Virus record (IMG/VR): IMGVR_UViG_3300023179_000038
Coordinates: 1 to 64,000 of that record
Source: a virus
Strand: one strand, 5' to 3'
Length of the DNA: 64,000 nt
The notes beneath the pieces are model-generated. The model did not search any database. It was given only the letters and a program-made list of their open reading frames with translations, and was not told where the DNA came from. The translations under genes were made by a program, and so were the position numbers. Shown here in pieces: positions 48,085-57,400 of this stretch. The first letter of the stretch is position 1. Each line of letters starts with the position of its first letter.

Positions 48085-49032
48085 TTATTTTCCTATCATT
48101 AGTTGTATTGAATCTGAAAAGTTTGAACTTAGTTTAGCAATATCAGAATCGTCCATATCACCAATATCCTTGTACTTGCTATCCAGGTTTATTACAGAAA
48201 CTCTTGACCCAAGTTTTTCAATAATTTTTGTCTTCATATTTCCACCTGCCTCGTCGTTGTCTGCAATAACAATTATATCATTAAAGTATTTTTTTAATAA
48301 CTCTACCTGACTATTAGATACATTTGCCCCAAGAGTTGCAACCGCTATAAATCCTACTTGATCAAGTCTTATTGCATCAAATGACGACTCTACCACGTAT
48401 ACCCTATCTGCAGTCTTAACTCTATGCAGATTAAAAAGAGTTTTACTTTTTGGTAGTCCTGGCGTATTTTTAAATTGTTTTCCTTCAATAGACCTACCAA
48501 CAAATCCAATTGGCATGCCGTCTGGACTATGAACTGGTATAGTAATCATATCTTGTTTTTCAGAATATCCTATAATAAACTTATTTTTAGAATAATTATT
48601 TATTTTTCTATGAGAAAGATATTCATTTGCCCTTTTAGAAGAAATCAAATTATTATTTAATTTTTTAATTATTGAATCATCAAACTCAATAAATTCTGTT
48701 TTTGTTATTAATTTTTTATTTATATCTTTTTCAAAGTTGTTTTCTGTTTGTTTATTTTTAATAAATCTAATTGATTCAAAATATGTTTTTCCAGATACGT
48801 ACATTATTAATTCAATAATGTCTACAGTGTGATGACAGGAAAAACAAAAAAATCTACCAGTATTTTTATCTACTTCTCCAGCAGGAGTTCTATTATTAGA
48901 ATGAAATGGACAAAATATTATGTAATGAGAATCTACCTCAGACTCAATATTTATTCCTGAATCTGAGAGTACTCTTTCAATTTGTTCTTTTGAATAGGTA
49001 TCGGTTTTGATCCATCGACTCCTAGTATCCAC
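48085..49032 (-). CDS. dnaG: DnaG-type DNA primase
   Basis: 315 residues. Zinc site Cys41, His44, Cys63, Cys66 (CPFH, CFSC), then a TOPRIM domain with Glu215 (VVESSFDA) and Asp258/Asp260 (IADNDEAGG). No helicase-binding C domain, so it is short. The GTG start at 49032 gives an 82-base overlap with the preceding gene, larger than any other here; an alternative start inside is not visible. Primes DNA synthesis with the helicase at 49301. Confidence 0.88.
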   Translation of the reverse strand: MDTRSRWIKTDTYSKEQIERVLSDSGINIESEVDSHYIIFCPFHSNNRTPAGEVDKNTGRFFCFSCHHTVDIIELIMYVSGKTYFESIRFIKNKQTENNFEKDINKKLITKTEFIEFDDSIIKKLNNNLISSKRANEYLSHRKINNYSKNKFIIGYSEKQDMITIPVHSPDGMPIGFVGRSIEGKQFKNTPGLPKSKTLFNLHRVKTADRVYVVESSFDAIRLDQVGFIAVATLGANVSNSQVELLKKYFNDIIVIADNDEAGGNMKTKIIEKLGSRVSVINLDSKYKDIGDMDDSDIAKLSSNFSDSIQLMIGK

Positions 49033-49277
49033 TCAGCGCTCTTCTTTCCTGTATATACTCCATAAACTGTTAAACAAAAATTAAATATTTGCTTTGATTC
49101 ATTATATTGTACTGTAAAATCTGGTTCAATGTCAAGTCTTGGAACATATCCAAAAGCCCTCATCTCTAAAATTAAAAATCTAATATATTCTTGTTTTAAT
49201 CTACTAATTGCAGATTCATCGTAAATAGAGCCATCTAGGCTGAATGACTTTATCTTTTTGTGATGATAAGTTTTCAC
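48951..49277 (-). CDS. Hypothetical protein upstream of primase (108 aa)
   Basis: GTG 49277 with a TATAAT seven bases upstream (leaderless). Starts KTYHHKKIKSFSLDG, ends basic. The 3' part overlaps the primase by 82 bases. EPDFTVQYNESKQIFNFCLTVYGVY looks like a conserved beta unit I know from actinophage replication regions; function unknown. Confidence 0.6.
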   Translation of the reverse strand: MKTYHHKKIKSFSLDGSIYDESAISRLKQEYIRFLILEMRAFGYVPRLDIEPDFTVQYNESKQIFNFCLTVYGVYTGKKSAEWILGVDGSKPIPIQKNKLKEYSQIQE

Positions 49278-49284
49278 AAAACAT

Positions 49285-49290
49285 ATTATA
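49285..49290 (-). promoter_or_regulatory. -10 box (TATAAT) before the GTG gene at 49277
   Basis: Minus strand TATAAT, ATGTTTT, GTG: seven-base gap, no Shine-Dalgarno site. Confidence 0.55.
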
Positions 49291-49300
49291 ACTAACTATA

Positions 49301-50518
49301 TTAATTTTCATAATCTTTGTATCTATAGTATCCTTTGTCAAAATCTACCTGCACTAAAAAGTCTCCCATAAAGCCGTTCCTGTTTTTTCTGAATACACAC
49401 TCAATAATATCACTATTGGTTGCACGACCCAAAGCCATAACCCAGTCAGCATCATATGCAATCTGTCTGGACCAAGCAGTTTGTCCAAGTGTTGGGGCAG
49501 TGCTTAGATCTTTTACATCATCAGGAGTTGCAGAAGAAATTGCAATTATAGGAACCTCTTCACTAATAGCCATCAGTTTAAGTTCTCTTGAAAGATTTTT
49601 CATTCTTACAGTTTCATTATCTGATTTTTGATTTGGAGCCATAAGTTGTAAATAATCAACAATCACAAAATCTGGTTTGTATTGATTTATTTTTCCACGA
49701 ATAACTGATGGACTTACTTCTCCACCACTATCATTTGAAATTATATGAAATTCTGGCTTTCCTGATAATTTATTTTTATGCCAATTTTTTAGCATGTCTA
49801 ATTCTATTTCGCCATTACTTAATTTTCTATGAGACCAAAGCCCCTCACCCATAATTGCAAATACACGATTACGAACTTCAGTTTCAGACATTTCAAGACT
49901 TATCACCATTGGGGTTTTACCCTGCTTCCAGGCTTGTACAGCAAAGTAAAGAGCCAGCCAAGATTTTCCAATACCTGGATATGCTAAAAACACTCCAAGT
50001 TGTCCTGCAGTTATTCCAGATGGGAGATAGTTGTCAAATCCTGGTAATCCAGTTTTAATACCAAATTGACCATTCATCTTTTGTTGTTTAATATTTTCAA
50101 AATATGCTATAGCAGATTCTAGATCTGTGGCATCAATATCACGAATTGCAGAAACATTTTTCTTTAATTCAGATGTCTTTGTAATTAATGAAGTTAATGC
50201 GTTAGCACTATTTCCTAACTGAACTTCACTTGCTGCAGATCGCAAAATATTCTTTAAACTATCATTTAAATATTCTGATTGTAATTCTTGAAGGTGATGC
50301 TTTGTTGCCCCAACTTCATCTATTAAGATAAAGTCTTTAAATTTTTCTGAAACTAAGGATGGTGGAGGAACAGATCCGTTATTATTAAAATATAAATTGA
50401 TAAAATTCCATATATCGTTATGAGTGTGAAGCATGCTCTCTATATTAGATTGCAACAAAACGCCAATTTGTTTATCTTTTAATACCGCCGAAATTAATCT
50501 TGCCTCTACGTTATTCAT
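49301..50518 (-). CDS. dnaB: DnaB-type replicative helicase
   Basis: 405 residues from ATG 50518 (a TTG codon lies just before it). Walker A YPGIGKS (about 180..186), Walker B VIVDYLQLM (286..294), and the RecA-like core GVFLAYPGIG, ISLEMSETEVRNRV, NLSRELKLMA. Drives the fork as a hexamer; no N-terminal primase fusion. Follows two short genes with which it overlaps. Confidence 0.92.
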   Translation of the reverse strand: MNNVEARLISAVLKDKQIGVLLQSNIESMLHTHNDIWNFINLYFNNNGSVPPPSLVSEKFKDFILIDEVGATKHHLQELQSEYLNDSLKNILRSAASEVQLGNSANALTSLITKTSELKKNVSAIRDIDATDLESAIAYFENIKQQKMNGQFGIKTGLPGFDNYLPSGITAGQLGVFLAYPGIGKSWLALYFAVQAWKQGKTPMVISLEMSETEVRNRVFAIMGEGLWSHRKLSNGEIELDMLKNWHKNKLSGKPEFHIISNDSGGEVSPSVIRGKINQYKPDFVIVDYLQLMAPNQKSDNETVRMKNLSRELKLMAISEEVPIIAISSATPDDVKDLSTAPTLGQTAWSRQIAYDADWVMALGRATNSDIIECVFRKNRNGFMGDFLVQVDFDKGYYRYKDYEN

Positions 50519-50819
50519 CAATCCACTTCTTTGCTAGTTTTCTACGTTGTAGTCTTTCTTCAATATCCTGCTCTACTTCTATTTTTGCCTGAAATATTCT
50601 CTCTGTATTGTATGAAAAGTAATTCCAAGATGGGTTGCTAGAAACAGAAAAATAATAATCAAGTAAGTCATAACAAGTTTCCAATCCATAAGATTCAATT
50701 ATAGCATCTGAAGACCACTGCTCTGCATTAATATTAAATAAATTTTTAGTATTATATCTTTGAAAATGAAGTTTATTATAACGACTAAGCAAAGACATTC
50801 TATCCTTGCGGGTAGCCAT
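50511..50819 (-). CDS. Hypothetical protein upstream of helicase (102 aa)
   Basis: Helical with an N-terminal R/K cluster (RMSLLSRYNKLHFQRY) and an EEDIEERLQRRKLAKKW-like end. Placement directly before the helicase would suit a helicase loader; no motif proves it. Overlaps the helicase gene by eight bases. Confidence 0.55.
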   Translation of the reverse strand: MATRKDRMSLLSRYNKLHFQRYNTKNLFNINAEQWSSDAIIESYGLETCYDLLDYYFSVSSNPSWNYFSYNTERIFQAKIEVEQDIEERLQRRKLAKKWIDE

Positions 50820-51031
50820 TATTTTTCTTCTATCTCATACTTTGCTTCTTGAATTTTAGTTGTTAACTTATCTTCAACAAACTTATAAACTCGTTCAAAA
50901 GCCTGATCAATGTTTTCTCCATTACGTCTAGAGTCAACAATCCCTAAATCAATTCTTAATGATTGAAAGTTTCCTAAATTAAGCGTATATCCCAATGTTA
51001 TATTAATTTTTGTATTTTCATTTTCTGTCAT
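50819..51031 (-). CDS. Hypothetical protein (70 aa)
   Basis: ATG 51031 after GTGGAGGATAAA. NITLGYTLNLGNFQSLRIDLGIVDSRRNG is a single beta-rich unit known to me from phage replication regions, with no known role; helical end. Preceded by a promoter-like pair. Confidence 0.6.
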   Translation of the reverse strand: MTENENTKINITLGYTLNLGNFQSLRIDLGIVDSRRNGENIDQAFERVYKFVEDKLTTKIQEAKYEIEEK

Positions 51032-51047
51032 TTTATCCTCCACTAAT

Positions 51048-51076
51048 AGAATATCATTATTCATGATATATGTCAA
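51048..51076 (-). promoter_or_regulatory. Promoter-like pair TTGACA-17-TATTCT
   Basis: Perfect -35 and spacing, weaker -10; drives the helicase unit. Lies in the gap after the HTH gene. Confidence 0.6.
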
Positions 51077-51088
51077 ACATTTTTATAA

Positions 51089-51631
51089 TTATAAACTTTC
51101 TGCCCAAATTGGTATAAACCTTCCATCTTCCGTTTTTGTATATGTAATCATACCATCCCCCATTCTTCTTGTCAACTCAGCCCTACTTGGAGTTATATCG
51201 TTAGTAATTAATTTATCGGCTCTTGGACGACCAATATGATACGTTGCTAAGATATCTCTAATTTCAAATACTTGTGATTCAGAATAATACGACCTAACCT
51301 GCCAGCCAGTTTTTCCCCCAACCTGAGAGCCAGTTGGAAATGGAATTATTCTTCGTTTCATAAGGGATGGCATATACTTTTTGTGTCGATTTATCAAATC
51401 AGCAGTTTGTCCCACAGTGTATGCTCTTTCTCTATTTCTTTTAAAATCTGAAATAAGACAACTTTCAATTCTATCCTTATTAATATTATAAAGAGAAATA
51501 ATATTATTTGATCTATTTATATGATGTATCCTAACCAAATCTTTATTTAAAAACCAAACTTTTTTATTTCCAGGAATTACAGGTAGGACATTGTAATCTT
51601 CGCTCGAAACTTTTCCTTTTCTAGTAGCCAT
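51089..51631 (-). CDS. DNA-binding protein with MerR-like helix-turn-helix (180 aa)
   Basis: RERAYTVGQTADLINRHKKYMPSLMKRRIIPFPTG, then WQVRSYYSESQVFEIRDIL, resembles the MerR/excisionase-type winged helix that reads a hyphenated site. N-terminal half is beta-rich, C-terminal third shows a second basic patch. Position between tail and replication genes suggests a transcriptional switch or origin-binding protein; I do not know which. Confidence 0.6.
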   Translation of the reverse strand: MATRKGKVSSEDYNVLPVIPGNKKVWFLNKDLVRIHHINRSNNIISLYNINKDRIESCLISDFKRNRERAYTVGQTADLINRHKKYMPSLMKRRIIPFPTGSQVGGKTGWQVRSYYSESQVFEIRDILATYHIGRPRADKLITNDITPSRAELTRRMGDGMITYTKTEDGRFIPIWAESL

Positions 51632-51768
51632 TGTCCTTCTGTCGATTCGTTAGGTGGATGAAAAAATCTTCTAGATCCACAATATAAACAGTAAATTTCA
51701 ATATGCTCTACTGTAGTGTATTGCCGATCTATAAACATTTTTTTTTTACATTTTTTACATAAAATCAT
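51577..51768 (-). CDS. Zinc-ribbon protein (63 aa)
   Basis: CKKCKKKM and CLYCGSRRF, two knuckles 20 residues apart. Overlaps the HTH gene by 55 bases, so the pair is probably co-translated. Confidence 0.6.
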   Translation of the reverse strand: MILCKKCKKKMFIDRQYTTVEHIEIYCLYCGSRRFFHPPNESTEGQWLLEKEKFRAKITMSYL

Positions 51769-52211
51769 TAGTTTGGTACACCAACAACTATTAAATTTAC
51801 AGCAACAGAAACATCTCCAGTATTGTTAAATCTAATTACACCCTCTACCTTTGAAGTTGTTATTGATTTTAAAACAACTGTAACATCTTTACCAGCATCA
51901 GTACCGCCAACGTTTATTGGTGTAGCAGTTACTACTGGCGTATACTTAAAATCTGTCGGAAAGTCATAAGTAAATGGAGATTCTTGTCCTTTTGTTCTTG
52001 TTGAACTAATTACAACATCTATATATCCGCCAATAATTCTAGCCTCTGAAGCCTTAAGATTTTGACGTCCAATTCCTGGAGCATCAACAGAAACATACTT
52101 ATTATTTGAAAAAGATGTTTGAGACGATATATCGTTAATTGCATTTGCAAGTTCGTAGATGTATGATACATCCAGTGGCTGGCCTCTTTCTGGTAACGGT
52201 ATTTTTGCCAT
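51768..52211 (-). CDS. Small virion protein, possibly tail-tip (147 aa)
   Basis: PLPERGQPLDVSYIYELANAIND at the start and FTYDFPTDFKYTPVVTATPINVGG in the middle, a strand-rich layout with alternating small residues typical of minor structural proteins. First minor structural gene downstream of the tail module. A TATAAT nine bases before the ATG is almost leaderless. Confidence 0.55.
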   Translation of the reverse strand: MAKIPLPERGQPLDVSYIYELANAINDISSQTSFSNNKYVSVDAPGIGRQNLKASEARIIGGYIDVVISSTRTKGQESPFTYDFPTDFKYTPVVTATPINVGGTDAGKDVTVVLKSITTSKVEGVIRFNNTGDVSVAVNLIVVGVPN

Positions 52212-52229
52212 GATTAATCTATTATACCA

Positions 52230-52664
52230 CTAAACATTTACTTGATTTGATTCAAATAATGTAGCCCCTGAAAATCTTTCCTTGGGAAAGGTTGGTACTT
52301 GTACGGCAATTCTAAAATGATTTGCCCCCTCTTTAATAATTGTTGAATAACTAGTAGTAAACACGGTAGAAACAAATTCCCAAGGATCACTATTCCATTT
52401 AAGATAAATATCAAATTCAGACCTTATGTTATTTGATGGATTCCAAACAACATTAATCATGTCATGAGATTGTTCAACAGCAACACGATAATCTATCGTA
52501 TCTGGGCTTGATGCTGCAATTTTATAGTTTGGTGACCAATGAGAAGTTCTGTTTTTATCTTCTGTAATAACTCTATATTTGACAATATATTCTTGATCTG
52601 TTCCATAAAATTCTGGAAGGTCTTTTTTAACTATGACTATCTTTTTAATATTTGAATCTGACAT
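52230..52664 (-). CDS. Minor tail protein with fibronectin-like unit (144 aa)
   Basis: EYIVKYRVITEDKNRTSHWSPNYKI and WNPSNNIRSEFDIYLKW resemble a fibronectin type III repeat, common at phage tail tips. Abuts the next gene by overlap. Role inferred from position. Confidence 0.6.
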   Translation of the reverse strand: MSDSNIKKIVIVKKDLPEFYGTDQEYIVKYRVITEDKNRTSHWSPNYKIAASSPDTIDYRVAVEQSHDMINVVWNPSNNIRSEFDIYLKWNSDPWEFVSTVFTTSYSTIIKEGANHFRIAVQVPTFPKERFSGATLFESNQVNV

Positions 52665-53803
52665 TATTGAACATCCAAAGCAAACCTAAACTCAATATAG
52701 TTTGTTGTGTTTGCAGATTTAATAATAGTTTCGGCATTGTTATTTTTAATAACGGAATACCCAGTTAAACCATATAAAGGATTATTTGTGCTATTATTTT
52801 CTAATCTAATAGCATCTAAACATACATAAAAATTATCTGTTGGAGAACCATTATCAGTTATACAAGCATAAATCTTTACAACATCAACGCTGCTCCAAGT
52901 AAATCCAGTGCTTTTATAAAGTTCTTGTAACTGTTTTGTTGCAACAACATATCTACTATTTGAAAAATTGTGTTGATTTGTATCTGTTCCATTATTAAGA
53001 TTAACTTCAAACCTTGCCCATTGCCCATTAGGATCATTATGAATATCAGATGATGCAAATTCTAGCATAATTCTTACATTGTCTGGAACCGCAGTTGAAC
53101 TTCCATTTTTATTTATTACTGTAAAAGAAAGCCTGATGTCATCTGTTGGAGAATTTCTATTAAAATCTAATATCGCTCCAGTTAAATGAATGTGTTCAGA
53201 ATTTTGACCAACAACAATATGGTTATTAGAGTCAATTGTTAACTCAGAAGAATCTCCACTCATTACTATTGTGTTATTAAAAAAACGACATCTTTCATAT
53301 CTTTGAATTCTTTCTGTATTTGTAAAAATTCTATTATCTGAGTTTGTTTGAAATACACTGTATGGTTGATTAATAATATTATTGTTGTCTGATCCATCTA
53401 GCGGAGAGTAAACAATTGGAATTTCTGTTGCAGCAGTATTTGTGTGATGTTCCCAATTTTCATCTTGTGTAAATGCATAAATAGATTTACTATCATATGC
53501 GCCAGCCTGAGAGTTTGCGCCTGCTGAAAAAACTCCGACTTCACTAATTTCATATCTTTCTTCGCTTGGTAGTTCTGCCGTTAAAACAATTTTTGATATA
53601 CCATCTTCTGTTACATATCCACGAGACGTAATTGGGACACGAAACATTTCAAAATCTAACCTATCTTTGCCTGAATAGTCTCCCAGGATAGCATCAGACG
53701 TTAGTGGCTTTGCTCCACAACCAACTGCAATATAAGAGGCATATGCTGGTGCTTGACCAATCAAGTATTTTGCTAAAATATTTTTACCAGTATTAGTTAT
53801 CAT
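52664..53803 (-). CDS. Minor tail protein (379 aa)
   Basis: Starts MITNTGKNILAKYLIGQAPAYASYIAVGCG with a SEERYEISEVGVFS block, the first domain of many phage tail-fibre and baseplate-associated proteins, then a carbohydrate-binding-like beta region (residues about 150..330). Likely tail tip or fibre. Confidence 0.65.
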   Translation of the reverse strand: MITNTGKNILAKYLIGQAPAYASYIAVGCGAKPLTSDAILGDYSGKDRLDFEMFRVPITSRGYVTEDGISKIVLTAELPSEERYEISEVGVFSAGANSQAGAYDSKSIYAFTQDENWEHHTNTAATEIPIVYSPLDGSDNNNIINQPYSVFQTNSDNRIFTNTERIQRYERCRFFNNTIVMSGDSSELTIDSNNHIVVGQNSEHIHLTGAILDFNRNSPTDDIRLSFTVINKNGSSTAVPDNVRIMLEFASSDIHNDPNGQWARFEVNLNNGTDTNQHNFSNSRYVVATKQLQELYKSTGFTWSSVDVVKIYACITDNGSPTDNFYVCLDAIRLENNSTNNPLYGLTGYSVIKNNNAETIIKSANTTNYIEFRFALDVQ

Positions 53804-53805
53804 TA

Positions 53806-54405
53806 TTATTCCACCTCATATATTGTACCATTATAAATTTTTCCACCTACTAAGATTTGAACCTCTATCTGCTCATCCCCTTGTAAATTTATTATATCAA
53901 TAATAAGATTTCCTGTAGCCTCATCTATATACACTGTCTTACAATTTGGTCCAGTTCCGCAATTAGGTATTTTTTCTGATAGTTTTATTGGAAATTTATT
54001 AAAATATTCTTCTGATGTATTTTGAAGAGATAAAACATTTTGTGGATTATATTTAAAATATATGCTGCTAAGATTTTTAATTGGTTGATATATAACATTT
54101 TGTCCATTAATAATATCTGTTCTAGCAATATTTATTAATTCTTGACCACCAATATTTTCAAATATTAGGTCTGTCATTAATTCAACTGGAACATCTTCTT
54201 CTGATATTATTATATCTGGTCTTGCTGTTTTTATACTTTGAGATTGTGCTGAATAATTTGTAGTTTGTCCTTGCATTCCAGAAGCAGCAAGAAGAGTTGG
54301 AGATATTGCTTGAACATTAGAATTAGCAGAGGTTGTACTAATTGATGCTGATTGATTAAATATTACATCTGGCGTTGTTGGATAATCAGAATAATTAAAT
54401 ACCAT
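53806..54405 (-). CDS. Minor tail protein (199 aa)
   Basis: Ser/Asn-rich start, then IIDIINLQGDEQIEVQILVGGKIY, a strand-rich end. Between two larger tail genes with one-base gaps. Two Cys pairs (NCGTGPNCK) may form a disulfide in the virion. Function from position only. Confidence 0.55.
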   Translation of the reverse strand: MVFNYSDYPTTPDVIFNQSASISTTSANSNVQAISPTLLAASGMQGQTTNYSAQSQSIKTARPDIIISEEDVPVELMTDLIFENIGGQELINIARTDIINGQNVIYQPIKNLSSIYFKYNPQNVLSLQNTSEEYFNKFPIKLSEKIPNCGTGPNCKTVYIDEATGNLIIDIINLQGDEQIEVQILVGGKIYNGTIYEVE

Positions 54406-54406
54406 C

Positions 54407-57400
54407 TTACACTACCTCACTTAAATATACTCTTGTTTCTGGTCCATTTGTATTTCTAATATATTCAATATTATACACTACAAATCTTGAGTCTTTAGCA
54501 GATATCTCGTTAGTTTCACTTGAATCTTTATAGTCTATCTCAACTATATCTCCTAATTGTAAGTGTGGCGTTCCAAAAGTTTGAACCCCAACAGACTTTC
54601 TTGGTTTCATAATTTTTGAAATTACCCAAGACATTACTTCCTGTGCATCATCTTGTGTTTGAATATATGGAGCATCTATATAAAAATCTTTTTTACCATA
54701 AGTCATTCTGCTTGCCTTTATGTCGTCATATTGCTTATTAAATATTAATGGTGATTTTATTAATAAATTATTATTAAACTTTGGATTAGAAAAATCGCTA
54801 TTTTGAGAAAAATATTCATCTACGCTATAATTATGTTCTGATTCTTGAGTAAATGTTACTCCCTGTATTCTTAAATAATTTCCACTTGTTGAATCAAGAT
54901 TAAGAGATGTATCAGTTGAATTAAAAATTAAAAATTCTGCACCATAAGATCCAGCCCTAAATCCAGAAATTGCATATCCTTTTAATTTGTTAAATGTTGG
55001 AGATATTATTGCATATAGCGCTGGATATGCTTTATCATATCTAATATTAAAATATGCTGCTTCTCTCATAATAGTTCCAAATTCCTCAAAATAAATATTG
55101 TATTTTGGAGTATTGTTTGGATCTATTCCAGATAAATATGTGGACTGCACAATACCACTCATAGAATATTTTCTAAAAGATTCATTTGCATCAATCTCAG
55201 AATCATTGATTGCAGTCATTACTGGAGTATCTAGCGCAAAAACTGTATTTTGACTATAATTGTTTGTTAAAGCATAAATATTTTCAAACATACATCTTGC
55301 AGATCCACGAACAAAAAGAGCCATATTGTTGTAAATTGGTAGTGGATCTTTATCATCAACTATAGCAATGATCTTATTGTTAATATATAAATAAAATCTT
55401 CTAATTGTTCCAATATTTTGATATTCTACTGCCAAGTCATATACTGTTGGATTTTCTTCTCCAACCATCCTATACTGACCAGTAAAATTACCATCATCCA
55501 CAATAATGTTTGATAATCCACCCCACAACTTTATTGGAATTGCATCTCCTTGTTTAATGGTAGTTCCCGATACATCAGAAGCACTTCTCTTTATTTTATA
55601 AAAAATAACGTTATGTAAATTTTCTGCAGAAGTATTATAGTTATTAATGTTATTTTCTGTTAATGCTAAAATTTCAAAATAATATCCTACGTTTGTTGAT
55701 GGATTTATCATGACGGCCATTCCTCCAGAACCACCGCTAATATTAATATTTTGATCTGGAGTATTTCCAGTAACAACGAAATATGTTGTAGAACCAATAG
55801 GAGTTTGACCTCTATTTTCGTTGTTTTCAATTTTTCCAACAATTCTCATTCTGGTACCAAAGTGTTTAAATCTATCATCTAATGGCTTATTGACATATGA
55901 AATAAAATCAATTCCATTTTGAGTTGTAGTAAATGATGGTCCACTAATAACTAATGCAGATGATTGAATAGTTCCAGACTGTGTAGATAGTATAGAATTA
56001 GATGTAACTTCGTCCTTATATGAAAGTGTTAAAAAGTTTTTAATTGTTCCAGACCTTATTGACTGCTTTGCCAATTCATTGCTTACTCCCGCTGCTAAGT
56101 TATCAACTGGCATACTTAAAGATTGAGACTGTAAATCTTCTGTTGAAGATAGTGAAAATAATAAATCAGATTTCATGCTGCAGCCACGAACATTTAAATT
56201 ATTAGACCAATATTGATTTATACCTGCATTATGAAAAGTAATACTTGTTCCAAATTGTGCACGACCATGTTTTTCAACATCGCCATTTTTTAATCTTGTT
56301 ATTTCATTGATATTTTCATAAAAAGGTTTAGCATAGATTCTTATAAGACCCGTTGGATATATTTTCCCATTATGTCGTAACTTAGAAAAATAATTTTGAT
56401 AATCTTGTGTGCTTGTTATCCATACATTGCCATAATCAGTAATGCTGTACTCAACAGCATCATATTTAATTACTTCTCCATTAGCATAAAAATATCCGTT
56501 ATACCTTGTAATCCAGTAAACACCTTCTCCTAAATCCATAGTATTATTTATTATTTTATGGTTTGACACAGATGGAACTAAATTGTTAAGATCAGAATTT
56601 AGGGGTATTGCACTTAAAATATAATCTGATTGCCTGCCACTACTATCATTTATGGATTTTGTATTTTCTGTACCTTCAACTTCCCAAAGTAATGATGGCT
56701 TATATATCCAAGTTTTTTCTTTATCAATTAAACTTGCCTGTCTTATTGAGCCATAAGTTTTTTGAATATACTTTGTTTTATATTTAATTAATCCATCATT
56801 AAAAACTTCTGTATTTTGTGAAGCAATACCAACAATATTTGAAATATTACTTGAAATAGTTTTATTTTTAACAACACCGTCTTTTTCAATATCTTTTGAT
56901 CCATAAAAAACAATATCTGTATTTCTTTGATCTGTTGTTGGCATTATATAGTTTTTGCTCATACACACAAAATTATTGTATTCATCAAAAAACATAGCAG
57001 TTTGAGTTGATCTTGCTAAATCATTTAATATTTCTGCAACTGTTTTATCGGGTGGAATAAAGAAAAATGGAATAATACTTTCTTTTTCAAAATTTATTCT
57101 TTTAAAAATATAATTAGAAAAACCTATTGAATCTAATAACATAGATATTGCACTACTAACAGAAACGTTTGTTAATAAAATTTGTGGTGCAATTAATGAC
57201 TCTAAGTAAAAAAACATATCTCGTAATTGAATAGATACTGTTCGTGATCTATTATCTGTTGCTGGAAACCCTTCAGTATACATAGTTTTGATAGGGATAA
57301 AATAACTAGATTGTTCCTCATCTGTAATGATTTCATAAAACTTTATTTGAATATTTTTTGTAATAAAATCTTTTATTATGCTATTTAAGTTATTTGTATT

